From Paenibacillus dendritiformis (GTDB taxonomy: Bacteria; Bacillota; Bacilli; Paenibacillales; Paenibacillaceae), in contig NZ_OX216966.1 of NCBI RefSeq assembly GCF_945605565.1, positions 2,472,001 to 2,536,000 of the forward strand: a DNA stretch of 64,000 nt. Reading direction: 5' to 3'. The notes beneath the pieces were generated by a model, which was not told where the DNA came from, searched no databases, and saw only the letters and a program-made list of their open reading frames with translations. The translations under genes were made by a program, and so were the position numbers. Shown in pieces: positions 47,788-57,921 of the stretch (within the stretch, counting starts at the first letter, position 1; each line of letters opens with the position of its first letter).

Positions 47788-49896
47788 ATGGGTACACGAT
47801 TACGCGGATCCGAACCGCATCATGCTAGGGAACAACGCGCTTCTGTTACTAGACATTCTTTCCATCCGCTTCGTTCGGTCGGGATGAAGCTGTTTCTTGT
47901 CTTTTTCGCAAGCATTGCGCTTCTTGTTGGTTCGGTGGGACTGTTTTCGTTTTTTCAGGCACGGAATATCATTCAAAGCCAAATCGCCCAAGCACAGGAA
48001 CAGACGTTGATTCAAGTGGGGGAGAAGCTGGATTTGTTTTTCACCAACTACGCCGAATTATCTACCCAGATTCTGTTCAACCAAGATATACAGGCCGCTT
48101 TTTTGGAAGCGGCGCTGCAGCGCGAGGGCAATGAATATGAGAAGCTGCAAAATCGGGTTCGGGTCGAGAACCACTTGAAATCCTATGTGATCGGCAATCC
48201 GACTCTGCACGGTATCTACTTGCTTCCCGTGAATGAGAAGGAGCCTTCCTTCACATCCGGGGCATCGGCGGAAGAGCTCAAGGAGCTGCGCCAGGCGAGC
48301 TGGTTCACACAGGCGCAGGAACAGCCAGGGGAGGTACTATGGCTGCCTACGAAGGCGACCGGAGTCTCCGGCGCCAGTCCGGATGCGGCGTTCGGGCTCG
48401 CCCGTTCCGTCAAAAATACATACACGGGAAAAACGCAATATGTTGTCTTGGTGGAAATCTATCTATCGGGGATACAGCAGCAGATCCACTGGAAGACAGA
48501 GGAGGGCGCCTTCGCCCAGATCGTAGATGGCGAAGGCAAGCTGGTCTTCACGGAGCAGACGGAAGCCGTTAGCCAACCGCCGCGCATCCGACTTGCTGCC
48601 GAGCCGGACACGGTTAGCGGGCGAGGACGGGCCTCGGATGTGAACGGCAGCGAGCTTCTTGGCGCTTATTACCGTTCCCCGGTGACCGATTGGACATTGA
48701 ACGGCTTCACGCCGTCCAGCGTCTTGCTTCAGGATACGATCACGATCCGGAATATTTCGTGGGCGGCGATCGCCATCTCGCTTGGCGTAGCGCTGCTTAT
48801 CGGCTGGTATGTCATCCGAAGCATCGGCTACCCGCTTGAACGGCTGAGCCACCTGATGGAGGAGGGAGCGAGGGGCCGGCTCGGCCTGCAGATGAAGCAC
48901 CGCTCCCAGGATGATATCGGGCGGGTTGCGGCCAGCTTCAATGCGATGATGGGCCGGATCGGCGAATTGGTCGGACGGACGGAGGAATCCGCCCAGGCCG
49001 TGCTGGCGACGGCAGGGAAGCTGACGGAGGCATCCCGCGCGACCTCTCAGTCCGCCGAGGAGATTGCGCTGGCTACGGAAGAGATTGCGCACGGTTCGAC
49101 GATGCTGGCTGTCGAAGCGGAGCGGGGCAATGAGTGGACCGGCCGCACGTCGGCGCAAATGCTGCATGTCATCGATCTGAACGTGGAAATGTACAGTGCG
49201 GCCACGGAAGTGGAGGCGGCCGGACAGCGCGGCTCCGCTTTTATGGAAGAGCTTGGGCGCAAAACCGGACTGACCGAGAGACGCATTCACGCCCTTGTCG
49301 GCAAGGTTGATGCACTGAAGAGGGGGTCAGGGGCGATTCGCAATATTCTTGACCTGCTGACGCAGATTGCGAAGCAGACGAATATTTTATCGTTGAACGC
49401 CGCGATCGAGGCGGCACGCGCAGGTTCAGCGGGACGCGGATTCCTTGTCGTCGCGGATGAGATCCGCAGTCTGGCGGATGAGTCGGCGCGCGCGATTGAG
49501 CATGTCAGGGACAGAACGGAAGCGATCGAACGGGAAATGTCGGAGACGATCGAGATGCTAAGCGGGATCCGGCCGGTGTTCGAGGAGCAGCTCGCTGCCG
49601 TGCATGGAGCCGATTCGCTCTTCCAGGAAGTTCAGCAGAATATGGGCCTGTTCATGGCGAAGCTGGATCAGGCGACGGAAGCGGTCAACGAGCTGGATGA
49701 GACGCAGCGCATGCTGACGGAAGCGATGACGAATGTCGGGGCGGTGGCCGAAGAGTCGGCAGCGACAACGGAAGAAGTCGCTTCCTTGAGCGGGGAGCAA
49801 AAGTCGGTCTCCGAACAGCTAGTGTCGTTGTCGCAAGAGCTGGAATCCGTCTCGAAGGATCTGATGGAGCGGCTTGCTCAATTTCAACTCAAATAA
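47788..49896 (+). CDS. Methyl-accepting chemotaxis protein
   Basis: 702 residues from ATG 47788, eight bases after AGGAGAGG (an upstream GTG at 47779 overlaps that site). Membrane segment 1 at about 33-55, an extracellular sensor region of about 250 residues with a Cache-like pattern, membrane segment 2 at about 318-340, a HAMP domain ([20 protein letters not shown] ...), and the signalling hairpin with [17 protein letters not shown] and the tip [15 protein letters not shown]. The ligand is unknown. Monocistronic, ended by a strong terminator. Confidence 0.93.
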   Translation: MGTRLRGSEPHHAREQRASVTRHSFHPLRSVGMKLFLVFFASIALLVGSVGLFSFFQARNIIQSQIAQAQEQTLIQVGEKLDLFFTNYAELSTQILFNQDIQAAFLEAALQREGNEYEKLQNRVRVENHLKSYVIGNPTLHGIYLLPVNEKEPSFTSGASAEELKELRQASWFTQAQEQPGEVLWLPTKATGVSGASPDAAFGLARSVKNTYTGKTQYVVLVEIYLSGIQQQIHWKTEEGAFAQIVDGEGKLVFTEQTEAVSQPPRIRLAAEPDTVSGRGRASDVNGSELLGAYYRSPVTDWTLNGFTPSSVLLQDTITIRNISWAAIAISLGVALLIGWYVIRSIGYPLERLSHLMEEGARGRLGLQMKHRSQDDIGRVAASFNAMMGRIGELVGRTEESAQAVLATAGKLTEASRATSQSAEEIALATEEIAHGSTMLAVEAERGNEWTGRTSAQMLHVIDLNVEMYSAATEVEAAGQRGSAFMEELGRKTGLTERRIHALVGKVDALKRGSGAIRNILDLLTQIAKQTNILSLNAAIEAARAGSAGRGFLVVADEIRSLADESARAIEHVRDRTEAIEREMSETIEMLSGIRPVFEEQLAAVHGADSLFQEVQQNMGLFMAKLDQATEAVNELDETQRMLTEAMTNVGAVAEESAATTEEVASLSGEQKSVSEQLVSLSQELESVSKDLMERLAQFQLK

Positions 49897-49913
49897 AGAA
49901 ATGCCGGCATTAC

Positions 49914-49945
49914 ACTGCCCTCTGCTGTCAGGGGGCAGTTTTTTT
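49914..49945 (+). terminator. Intrinsic terminator after the chemoreceptor gene
   Basis: ACTGCCCTCTG pairs with CAGGGGGCAGT around CTGT, then seven T residues. Confidence 0.9.
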
Positions 49946-50014
49946 GTATGCGTTTCCGTCGATACTGGACATAGGAGCCAGCTAGATTGAAGGATCCGCG
50001 GAAGGAGGATTGGC

Positions 50015-51856
50015 ATGGAGGGGCATAAAAAGAAAATCAGCATGGCCCAGCTTGCCGGGCTGCTTACGCTTGCCCGGGGGCGCATAGCGGCGGCATGCAT
50101 CTTGATTGCGGCGGTGCTTGGCATCTATATTATGCGGCTCGGCTGGCTACAGCTTATCGAGACGCATCGTCCTGTCCAGGGGGGCGGGCATACGCTTCTG
50201 CAGCGTTCCATTATTCAGCGGGAACGAGGCATCGTGCTCGACGACGGCCGGGGGTCGATCCTGGATCGCAACGGCCGTCCCTATACGGGTGCGGCCGTGC
50301 AGGCCGCCGTCCTGTTCCCCGTTCATCGCGATTCGATACCATCCGAAGCGGTACGCACGCTTGCGCTCTGGTTCCATACGACGGAACGAGACGTGCGGGC
50401 GCGCTGGGAGAGCGCTACTGAACCGCTCGTATGGCCTTCGTCCCGCGACGGCAAGCTGCCCCATCCGCTTACGCCGGAGCAGTCCCGGCGGCTGAATGCT
50501 TCCGGCTGGGACGGGGTGCGCTCTCTTCCGATAACGGTCCGGTATCCGCTCGGCAAGGATACGCCGCAATGGATCGGATTTGTCGCGCAATCCGCCGGGG
50601 AGCAAGGCAAGGCGGGCATGTCCGGGACGAGCGGAATGTCAGGACTGGAGCGGTCGTTCGAGCCTGTGCTGCGGAGCCTCGGGCCGACGATACTCGTCCA
50701 TTATACCGATGCGGATCAGCGTCCGCTGTATGGTCTCGATATCCGGATCCGCCGTCCGGACAATCCGTATTATCCGCTGCAGCTTATCACGACGGCGGAT
50801 CGCGAGATCGAGGCTGCGATTGGGCAGGCCGCGGATGAAGCGGGCATGAAGAAGGGCTCTGTCGTCGTGCTCGATGCGGCGACGCGCGATGTCGTAGCGA
50901 TGGTATCCCGCCCGGCCGCCGACCCGAATCATGTGATGCCCGAGCAGGGGGCCTGGAATAACCGTGCGCTCAAAGCGCTGCCCCCGGGCTCCGTGTATAA
51001 GCTGTTCATCGCTGCTGCCGCGCTCGAAGCTCAAATCACGGATCCGCAGGAACGATTCCATTGCAGCGGCGACTATGGCAAATACGGTCTATCCTGCTGG
51101 CTCAAGGACGGGCACGGAACGTTGACACTGCGTGAAGCGTTGGCGGAATCCTGCAATGTCGTCTTCGCCGAGCTTGCAGAACGGATGAGCGCCGCCGAGC
51201 TAGAGTCGTATGCCAAGCGGTCAGGGATGGCAGCCACTGTCGGCATGAGCTCCTCGGATGGCCGCGGGCATAACGGGTTGAAGCATTTTGATGGAGAAGA
51301 GACGAGCCGGATATTTGCAGCGGGAGAGGATAACGGGATGATTGACGGGGGAGAGCGGGCGCAGCTTGGCATCGGACAGCGCAATGTGCGTCTGACGCCG
51401 TTGGCGGCTGCCAATTATGTCGCCACTCTGCTTCAGGACGGAGTCCCAGGGGAGCCACGTCTCGTCCAGGAGATCCGTTATGCGAACGGGCTTCCTTTCG
51501 CCCGCTTCGATGCCGGAACAGGAAGCGAACGGGTGATGAAGCCGCAGACGGCGAGACAGGTGCGTCATTGGATGGAGGATACCGTCGCCTATGGGACGGG
51601 ACAGTCGCTTCGCCAAGCGGCCTGGCGGCTGGCGGGCAAGAGCGGAACCGCACAGGCTGATGCTTACGGAAGCGGGCGGCTGCATACGTGGTTCGTCGGC
51701 TATGGCCCGGTGGAGAAGCCCAAATATGCGGTCAGCGTCGTCTTTGAGGATGAGCCTGCCGGGACGTCCCACCGGGCAACCGCCTTATTCGGCAAAGTGA
51801 TGGATGTGCTCGCAGCGCATGAGAATTCCGGCTTGCCGCGCCGCAGCACGCGGTAA
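50015..51856 (+). CDS. Class B penicillin-binding protein (PbpI/YrrR-like)
   Basis: 613 residues. Cytoplasmic tail and one membrane segment (about 25-48), a dimerisation domain (about 60-250), and a transpeptidase domain with the three motifs SVYK (S326, K329), SCN (379-381) and KSGT (542-545). The last motif reads KSG rather than KTG, which is within the normal range. Likely a cell-wall DD-transpeptidase of the PBP2/FtsI type; B. subtilis pbpI (yrrR) has the same position near yrrO. A Gly/Ser/Met-rich loop at about 197-212 is unusual. ATG follows AAGGAGG. Confidence 0.9.
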   Translation: MEGHKKKISMAQLAGLLTLARGRIAAACILIAAVLGIYIMRLGWLQLIETHRPVQGGGHTLLQRSIIQRERGIVLDDGRGSILDRNGRPYTGAAVQAAVLFPVHRDSIPSEAVRTLALWFHTTERDVRARWESATEPLVWPSSRDGKLPHPLTPEQSRRLNASGWDGVRSLPITVRYPLGKDTPQWIGFVAQSAGEQGKAGMSGTSGMSGLERSFEPVLRSLGPTILVHYTDADQRPLYGLDIRIRRPDNPYYPLQLITTADREIEAAIGQAADEAGMKKGSVVVLDAATRDVVAMVSRPAADPNHVMPEQGAWNNRALKALPPGSVYKLFIAAAALEAQITDPQERFHCSGDYGKYGLSCWLKDGHGTLTLREALAESCNVVFAELAERMSAAELESYAKRSGMAATVGMSSSDGRGHNGLKHFDGEETSRIFAAGEDNGMIDGGERAQLGIGQRNVRLTPLAAANYVATLLQDGVPGEPRLVQEIRYANGLPFARFDAGTGSERVMKPQTARQVRHWMEDTVAYGTGQSLRQAAWRLAGKSGTAQADAYGSGRLHTWFVGYGPVEKPKYAVSVVFEDEPAGTSHRATALFGKVMDVLAAHENSGLPRRSTR

Positions 51857-51907
51857 CCGCCTGTTCAGGCTTGTCCGCGCGGCTGCGGCTTCGTGCCGGC
51901 AGGAAAA

Positions 51908-53056
51908 TTATTTATTGTCCGTATCCCGCACGGTTCCGTCATTCCCCGTCGGTCCTTCCGGGAAAGGGGAGGCATCGAACTCTTCTTTTGGCATACGAAT
52001 CCATTTGTTCAAATACCCTTGATCATAGAGAGCCTTGACCAAAATAAGAAGAATAGGCGACAGTACGACCCCCACGACACCAAATAACGACAAAGACAAT
52101 ATCATAAAGGAGAGCATCGTAAACGCAGACACGCCCAACGTATTGCCCGTAATTTTCGGGTCCAATATTTGTCGAGTAATCAGCGTGACGCCCAGAACGA
52201 CGGTGAGCCAAATGGCGAGCCAGCTATTCCCCGCGATGAACAGGTATACGATCCACGGAATAAAAATGACCGGAACGCCGAGCAGCGGCAGCAGATCGAA
52301 CAAAGCGGACAAGAGGCCGATAAGAAACGCATTGCTCACGCCAAGGAGCAGCAGCGAGATGAAAATGATGCCGAACGTAATCGAGATCAGCTTCAGCTGC
52401 GCTTTCAAATAGGCGGCGATCCCTTTAATGACATTTTCCTTCAGGAACGTATATGCATGTCGAAATGTTTTGGGCGTATGAGTGCGCGCGGCTCTTCTCC
52501 ACGTATCGATCTCGATGCTGAGGAAGTAAGCCAGTATAATCGCGATGCCAAAATTGACGGTGAACGCCGAGAAGGAGGAAATATTATTGATAATCCAGCT
52601 TAAAAAATCGAGCGCTATTTGCGAGCCTTTCTTCGCGATCGTTCCGACATACTCATTCAGGCGCGTGGTCACGTCTTCAGGGAGCGTCTCATATTTCTGA
52701 TGAAGGAACGCGGTAATGTTCGCAAATTCCTTCTGAAGTACTTCAATATATTTGGGCATTCTCTGTTGAAGCTCTATGGCCTGCTTCATCACAATGAAGC
52801 CAAGACCAAAAATAGCGCCCAGAATAAGCAGAATAAACAGCCCTACCGACAGGGCGGAAGCGATCGCCTTGTTGACGCCGCGTCGATGGAGAAATCCGGC
52901 TAGCGGTTCAATGAGCATGAACACAATGAAGGCAAGGAAAATAGGCTTGGCGATGGAGTACAGATAACTGAAGCTATACATGATAAGGTAGATCGTCAGT
53001 ATGAGTAGTCCAATGTCAAAAGCCGTTCTCCAATATTTGCGGTAAAACGCGATCAT
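51908..53056 (-). CDS. YtvI-type AI-2E family (UPF0118) membrane protein
   Basis: 382 residues with about seven membrane segments. Conserved regions: FIVFMLIEPLAGFLHRRGVNKAIA, an extracytoplasmic helical loop, FDLLPLLGVPVIFIPW, and TRQILDPKITGNTLGVSAF. YtvI-like proteins are sporulation-linked UPF0118 members; a transport substrate is not known. A Pro/Asp/Glu-rich C-terminal tail. ATG preceded by AAAGGAG. It is convergent with the PBP gene and divergent from the deacetylase gene. Second UPF0118 member in the window. Confidence 0.85.
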   Translation of the reverse strand: MIAFYRKYWRTAFDIGLLILTIYLIMYSFSYLYSIAKPIFLAFIVFMLIEPLAGFLHRRGVNKAIASALSVGLFILLILGAIFGLGFIVMKQAIELQQRMPKYIEVLQKEFANITAFLHQKYETLPEDVTTRLNEYVGTIAKKGSQIALDFLSWIINNISSFSAFTVNFGIAIILAYFLSIEIDTWRRAARTHTPKTFRHAYTFLKENVIKGIAAYLKAQLKLISITFGIIFISLLLLGVSNAFLIGLLSALFDLLPLLGVPVIFIPWIVYLFIAGNSWLAIWLTVVLGVTLITRQILDPKITGNTLGVSAFTMLSFMILSLSLFGVVGVVLSPILLILVKALYDQGYLNKWIRMPKEEFDASPFPEGPTGNDGTVRDTDNK

Positions 53057-53202
53057 GAAAAATAACTCCTTTGCTCCCTATTCTATTCTTGGATCCCATT
53101 GTACACGAAAATGAATTCCAGTGCCTATTCTTTCATGATATGTTACAATAAACTTATCGCCTCGCAGGGGTATAGATATAAGAATGAAACGGGGAAATTA
53201 GG

Positions 53203-54567
53203 ATGGAAATCATTTTATTATGGTGCTTTTACATCCTGACGTTTTATGCGTTTCTACCAGGTATCATCAGCCGATTATTCGGTTTCCGCGTGTTCCAAAA
53301 AGGCAGATCGGATTCGAAGCTGGCGCTGACGTTCGATGACGGGCCAGATCCGGAATATACGCCGCAGCTGCTGGATCTATTGAAGAAATACAACGCCAAG
53401 GCAACCTTCTTTGTCGTTGGCATCCATGCGGAGAAGCACCCCGAATTGCTGAAGCGAATGAGCGATGAGGGGCATTTGATCGGCATCCACAACTACGTCC
53501 ATAAATCCAACTGGCTGATGCGTCCGAAAACGGTGAAACAACAAATTCGCAAAACGTCGGATATTATTATGTCCGCTACCGGACAACGCTCACACTATTA
53601 TCGTCCTCCGTGGGGGATTGTTAATTTATTTGATTATGGCAATCTCGGTCATCTTCAAATTATTCTCTGGTCCGGCATGTTCAACGATTGGCGGAAGAAG
53701 GTCGGCGAGGAACGGCTGTTCCGGCGCATGATGAAGCGGTGCCGGGGCGGAGAGGTTCTGCTCCTGCATGACTGTGGCCATACGCTTGGCGCCGACGAGG
53801 AAGCTCCGGGCATCATGCTGAGGGCATTGGAACGGTTTTTGAAGGAAGCGGCGGAGCGCGAGCTGTCCTGCGTTCGCGTAGATGAGCTGATCAAGGAGAC
53901 CGAGAAGGAGAAGATCAGCAAACCTTCCTGGTTGAAGCGCAGCATTATTAGCGGCTGGCTTCTATATGAGAAGGCGTTCCATGTGCTCTATGGCCTCCAG
54001 ACGACCAATCGGCAAGATCCCGTGTTTCATTTCCGGGTCCGCCCGTATCATGGGCAGACGCTTCAATTGGATGACGGCATCGAATTGAAGCGGGACGATG
54101 AGATACTGGAGCTTCATTTCGATAACAAGCGGCTGTACGAGATTGGCCGGCGTTCGCGGTCGCCCGTCCAGCTTGCAATACAGATGATACGCGCCGTAGA
54201 GAAATCGCTGCCGGAGCTTGCGGATTATATTATGGATCATCCGGAGCTGAAGGCGAACGTGAAGGCGTTGTACGGCGTAAGCATGATCCATCGGGGGCCG
54301 GAGCAATTCGGGTTCACCGTGCGGGAATTGCCGCGAGGCCTATTTTCCTGGTGTACGCGCCGATATTTGCGCCTGCTGATGAGCGTCATTCATCCTCAAG
54401 GGAAGATGAGACTGAGAGAACACTCGGAACAGATGGTTCCCAAAGTGATGGTCATGTCCGTCCAGACACTGCTTACCCGCTATGGCAAATCACGCAAGCC
54501 GGTGATGGAGCCGCAGCCGATGATCATCTTAGATAAAGGAATGGAAAAAGCGACGCACTATTTGTAA
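53203..54567 (+). CDS. Polysaccharide deacetylase with C-terminal YkoP-like domain
   Basis: 454 residues. Membrane anchor about 3-22, then the NodB domain (about 40-235): TFDDGPDP at 43-50 with the catalytic Asp, metal ligands H96 and H100 in HNYVHKS, RPPWG, and LLLHDCGHT. The C-terminal 200 residues (about 245-440), with VFHFRVRPYHGQTLQLDDGIEL, are a separate domain similar in outline to B. subtilis YkoP. It should remove acetyl groups from a cell-wall or membrane glycan or glycolipid; the substrate is unknown. ATG with GGAAATTAGG upstream. Monocistronic, ended by a hairpin. Confidence 0.85.
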   Translation: MEIILLWCFYILTFYAFLPGIISRLFGFRVFQKGRSDSKLALTFDDGPDPEYTPQLLDLLKKYNAKATFFVVGIHAEKHPELLKRMSDEGHLIGIHNYVHKSNWLMRPKTVKQQIRKTSDIIMSATGQRSHYYRPPWGIVNLFDYGNLGHLQIILWSGMFNDWRKKVGEERLFRRMMKRCRGGEVLLLHDCGHTLGADEEAPGIMLRALERFLKEAAERELSCVRVDELIKETEKEKISKPSWLKRSIISGWLLYEKAFHVLYGLQTTNRQDPVFHFRVRPYHGQTLQLDDGIELKRDDEILELHFDNKRLYEIGRRSRSPVQLAIQMIRAVEKSLPELADYIMDHPELKANVKALYGVSMIHRGPEQFGFTVRELPRGLFSWCTRRYLRLLMSVIHPQGKMRLREHSEQMVPKVMVMSVQTLLTRYGKSRKPVMEPQPMIILDKGMEKATHYL

Positions 54568-54596
54568 ATTTTTTTAAAAATAAGATAGCAACAATG

Positions 54597-54647
54597 CCGC
54601 CCCAGTTTATTGGAATTACATAACAATAATGGGGCTGCTTTTTTTAT
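54597..54647 (+). terminator. Intrinsic terminator after the deacetylase gene
   Basis: GCCCCAGTTTATTG faces CAATAATGGGGC around an 11-base loop, followed by a long T-rich stretch. Confidence 0.75.
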
Positions 54648-55114
54648 TTCTTTTTTTGCCCCGGGGAATGCGAGGTTTATGCAAAAAAGTGAAAGAACAT
54701 GCAAATGCACACCAGTGGTGGATTTTCGGAAATTTTGTCTCTTATATCATGGACATTTTGACGAAAAATGCGACTATCCTCCGTATTCGCCATTCAGAAA
54801 ACCGTGCTTTTCCCGGACTTTTCTACTACAGTTGATAAAAAAAAGTTATCGTCATAAAACCACAAACTTTCAAATTAAAAAGCATAAAGGGATTTACAAA
54901 ACCGAAATTATAAAGTAGTATTATGAAAAAATATTCGTTTCCTGCTTATGAAATGGGGGTTTTTCGCAAACTTATTTGACCAATGTTCTATAAAGCGTTA
55001 ACGAACGTTTTTTACTCATCGCGATGATTTTTTTATCCTATACAACTTTATAACTACTTCAAGTTACAAAGGTTACAAAAAACATCAGAAATTGAACATC
55101 AGGGGGAGAATGTT
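54648..55114 (+). promoter_or_regulatory. Long AT-rich upstream region of the opp operon
   Basis: About 470 bases, markedly more AT-rich than the coding DNA. It holds a CodY-like 15-mer at 54721-54735 (GATTTTCGGAAATTT, 12 of 15 matches to AATTTTCWGAAAATT) and a direct repeat GTTACAAA near 55063 and 55072. Several -10-like boxes exist, but none with a good -35 partner. Short open frames here have no ribosome sites. Likely the regulatory region of oppA. Confidence 0.45.
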
Positions 55115-56869
55115 GTGAAGAAAAGATTCAGCATCATCATGTGCCTGCTCCTGTCCTTGACGCTCGTGCTGTCCGCTTGCGGCGGAAGCGATAGCGGCAA
55201 CGGCGATTCCGCAGGACAAGCTAATCAAGAGTCATCCAACAATGGCGGCGCAGATAACGGTACAGACGGCGAGTTGGTCTCTGACGGCTTGATTCCGGCA
55301 ACGGACAAGAGCAATTCTCCAGCAACGGCTACAAACCGGACAGATACGGCTATCATTGGTATCACGGCACCTAGCGGTATCTTCAATCCGATCTTTGCTG
55401 AATCTGCATACGATGTATTCGTGACAGAATCTTTGTTCAACGGCTTGCTTCAAATTAACAAAGACGGTACTTATTCCACAGACTTGGCGGAGGATTACAC
55501 CATCTCCGACGATAAGCTTACTTACACATTCAAGCTGAAGGACGGCTTGAAGTTCAGCGACGGTTCCGCATTGACGGCGGAAGACGTGGCATTTACATTG
55601 ACCCTGCTGCATGACAAGTCTTACGACGGACCAAGCGACATCATCAAAGACGCAGCGATCAAGGGCGGCCAAGAATACAAAGACGGCAAAGCGACTTCCA
55701 TCGAGGGCATCAAGGTCATCGATCCGAAAACAATCGAAGTCACTACGCTGAAGCCGCGCGCGCTCGCGCTGGGCGCTATCGGTGACACACGCATCATGTC
55801 CAAGGCATATTATGGCAAGGACTACAAGCAAGGCGACCTGTCTTATATGAAAGACTTGTTCACGAAGCCGCTCGGCAACGGCGCTTACAAGCTGGACAAG
55901 TTCGTTCCGGGACAGGAAGCGGTATTGTCCGCGAACGAGAACTTCCATCTCGGCGCGCCGAAGATTCCGCACCTGATCTACAAATTTACTACGGATGAGA
56001 CGAACGTGCAGTTGCTGCAAACCGGTGAAACCGATATGGACATGGTTACCGTATCGAAAGACCAAGTAGAACAGCTGCAGGAGCTGGGCTTCCTGGACAT
56101 CAACCTGTTCCGCACGAACGGTTACGGCTATATCGCCTTCAACCATAACAAAGAAATGTTCAAAGACAAGCGCGTTCGCCAGGCATTGGCTTACGGCCTG
56201 GATCGCCAGCAAATCGTAGACGCGGTATACCAAGGCTATGCGGAGGTTATCGACATTCCGCAATCGAAGGACTCCTGGTCTTACACGGATGAAGTAACGA
56301 AGTACGATTTCAATCTGGAAAAAGCGAAGCAGCTTCTCGATGAAGCGGGCTGGACGGTAGGAGCCGACGGTATCCGCGAGAAGGACGGACAGAAGTTCAA
56401 GATTACGTTCACCGCTTCTTCTCCGAATCCGGTCAACGACGCGATCATTCCGGTCGCTCAAGCGAACTGGAAAGAGCTCGGCATCGAGCTTACCGCCGAG
56501 CAAATGGACTTCAATGCCGTTGTCGAAAAACGTAAAAAAGGCGACTTCGACATGATGTTCCTGGCTTGGTCCTTGACTCCGGATCCGCAATCGAGCGAGA
56601 ATGTGTTCAAGACGGGCGGTTCCCAGAACGACATCGGATATTCGAATCCGAAGCTGGACGAGCTGTTCGAAAAGTCCGGCAGCGAAGTCGACGTAGAGAA
56701 GCGCAAGCCAATCTTCAAAGAAATCTACCAAGAGCTGAATGAAGACTTGCCTTACATCTACCTGTATCAACGCCGCGACATGTGGGCAACGAACGCGCGG
56801 ATTCAAGGCTTCGATATGTCGCCATACCGCAAGTTTACGACAGATTTGAGCACTATCCAAATTCAATAA
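55115..56869 (+). CDS. oppA: Oligopeptide ABC transporter, substrate-binding lipoprotein
   Basis: 584 residues. Lipoprotein signal with lipobox LSAC (lipidated C22), a Gly/Asn/Ser-rich linker to about 60, then the SBP family 5 fold: FNPIFAESAYDVFVTESLFNGL, EDVAFTLTLLHDK, KRVRQALAYGLDRQQIVDAVYQG and IPVAQANWKELGIELTAEQMDF. It captures peptides outside the membrane and delivers them to OppBC. GTG start after GGGGGAG. First gene of a five-gene operon oppA-B-C-D-F; a hairpin behind it may keep its transcript in excess. Confidence 0.93.
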   Translation: MKKRFSIIMCLLLSLTLVLSACGGSDSGNGDSAGQANQESSNNGGADNGTDGELVSDGLIPATDKSNSPATATNRTDTAIIGITAPSGIFNPIFAESAYDVFVTESLFNGLLQINKDGTYSTDLAEDYTISDDKLTYTFKLKDGLKFSDGSALTAEDVAFTLTLLHDKSYDGPSDIIKDAAIKGGQEYKDGKATSIEGIKVIDPKTIEVTTLKPRALALGAIGDTRIMSKAYYGKDYKQGDLSYMKDLFTKPLGNGAYKLDKFVPGQEAVLSANENFHLGAPKIPHLIYKFTTDETNVQLLQTGETDMDMVTVSKDQVEQLQELGFLDINLFRTNGYGYIAFNHNKEMFKDKRVRQALAYGLDRQQIVDAVYQGYAEVIDIPQSKDSWSYTDEVTKYDFNLEKAKQLLDEAGWTVGADGIREKDGQKFKITFTASSPNPVNDAIIPVAQANWKELGIELTAEQMDFNAVVEKRKKGDFDMMFLAWSLTPDPQSSENVFKTGGSQNDIGYSNPKLDELFEKSGSEVDVEKRKPIFKEIYQELNEDLPYIYLYQRRDMWATNARIQGFDMSPYRKFTTDLSTIQIQ

Positions 56870-56890
56870 CGACTTCAAAAGTGCTGCATA

Positions 56891-56929
56891 CCGAATGCTC
56901 AGCCATCAGGCTGGGCATTCGGGTTTATT
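56891..56929 (+). terminator. Intra-operon hairpin between oppA and oppB
   Basis: A 14-bp stem (CCGAATGCTCAGCC with GGCTGGGCATTCGG, one G-T pair) with an ATCA loop and the tail GTTTATTT. Probably partial termination or a 3' stabiliser for the oppA transcript. Confidence 0.8.
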
Positions 56930-56949
56930 TCATGCTAGGAGGAATAATT

Positions 56950-57906
56950 ATGAAACAATACGCCTTGCGGCGGCTGTTGCAGCTGATTCCGACCATTATC
57001 GGCGTGTCGATTCTGCTGTTCGCGGTCTTCGCGATGGCGCCGGGGAACTTCATCGATTCCAACCCGACGCTGTCGAAGGAGCGCGCAGCCGAGCTCAAAG
57101 CGATCCATGGCTTGGATAAGCCGCTCGTTGAACGTTATTTCACTTGGGCTGAAAATACGCTCAAAGGTGATCTCGGATTGTCATTGCAGCACAAACAGCC
57201 AGTCACCACGGTCCTTAACCGTTATATGTGGAACTCCTTTTTGATTGCCGCTATCGTGCTTGTGCTCAGTTGGGCCATTGCGATTGTAGTCGGCGTTTTT
57301 GCCGCGATCAAGCAGCATTCTTTCTTTGACGGCATGGTTACGCTGGTCGTCTTTGCGCTGATGTCGCTTCCGTCGTTCTTTGTCGGGTTATATGCCATCA
57401 AAGTGTTTGCCGTCGATTTGGCATGGGCGCCGGTCGGCGGGATGTACACGTCAGGCAGCAATGCGACAGGATTCGCGCGCTTCTGGGATCTGCTGCAGCA
57501 CTTAGCGTTGCCTGTTGCCGTGCTGACGGCATTGAGCGTCGGCAGCTTGACCCGTTATTTCCGGACGAGCATGCTGGACGTTATCCGTCAGGACTTCATT
57601 CGGACAGCCCGCGCCAAAGGGCTGAAAGAACGCACCGTCATCTTCAAGCACGCGCTGCGGAACGCTCTGCTTCCTGCAATTACGCTGCTTGGGATCGAAT
57701 TGCCAGGATTGTTCTCCGGCGCCATTATTACGGAGAAAATCTTCAACTGGCCTGGTATCGGCCGCATTAACTTGGACGCAATCAGTGCCCGTGACTACTT
57801 CCTGTTGATGGGCTTCACGATGTTCCTGGCTCTGCTGACGATGCTGGGGAATTTCTTAGCAGATTTACTTTACAGAGTCGCCGACCCTCGTGTCCGGATG
57901 AAGTAG
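56950..57906 (+). CDS. oppB: Oligopeptide ABC transporter, permease B
   Basis: 318 residues, six membrane segments. N-terminus MKQYALRRLLQLIPTIIGVSILLF; binding-protein-dependent permease motif near residues 205-225 (YFRTSMLDVIRQDFIRTARAKGL, the EAA-like loop). The frame is open upstream into oppA, but ATG 56950 has AGGAGG and matches the family. Forms the channel with OppC. The C-terminus ends VADPRVRMK, usual for OppB. Confidence 0.93.
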   Translation: MKQYALRRLLQLIPTIIGVSILLFAVFAMAPGNFIDSNPTLSKERAAELKAIHGLDKPLVERYFTWAENTLKGDLGLSLQHKQPVTTVLNRYMWNSFLIAAIVLVLSWAIAIVVGVFAAIKQHSFFDGMVTLVVFALMSLPSFFVGLYAIKVFAVDLAWAPVGGMYTSGSNATGFARFWDLLQHLALPVAVLTALSVGSLTRYFRTSMLDVIRQDFIRTARAKGLKERTVIFKHALRNALLPAITLLGIELPGLFSGAIITEKIFNWPGIGRINLDAISARDYFLLMGFTMFLALLTMLGNFLADLLYRVADPRVRMK

Positions 57907-57921
57907 AAAGGGGAGTTATTT

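Noticed and set aside
54610..54918. Small ORF of 102 codons upstream of opp
   Set aside because: Starts inside a terminator hairpin, lacks a ribosome site, and has AT-rich composition unlike the genes.
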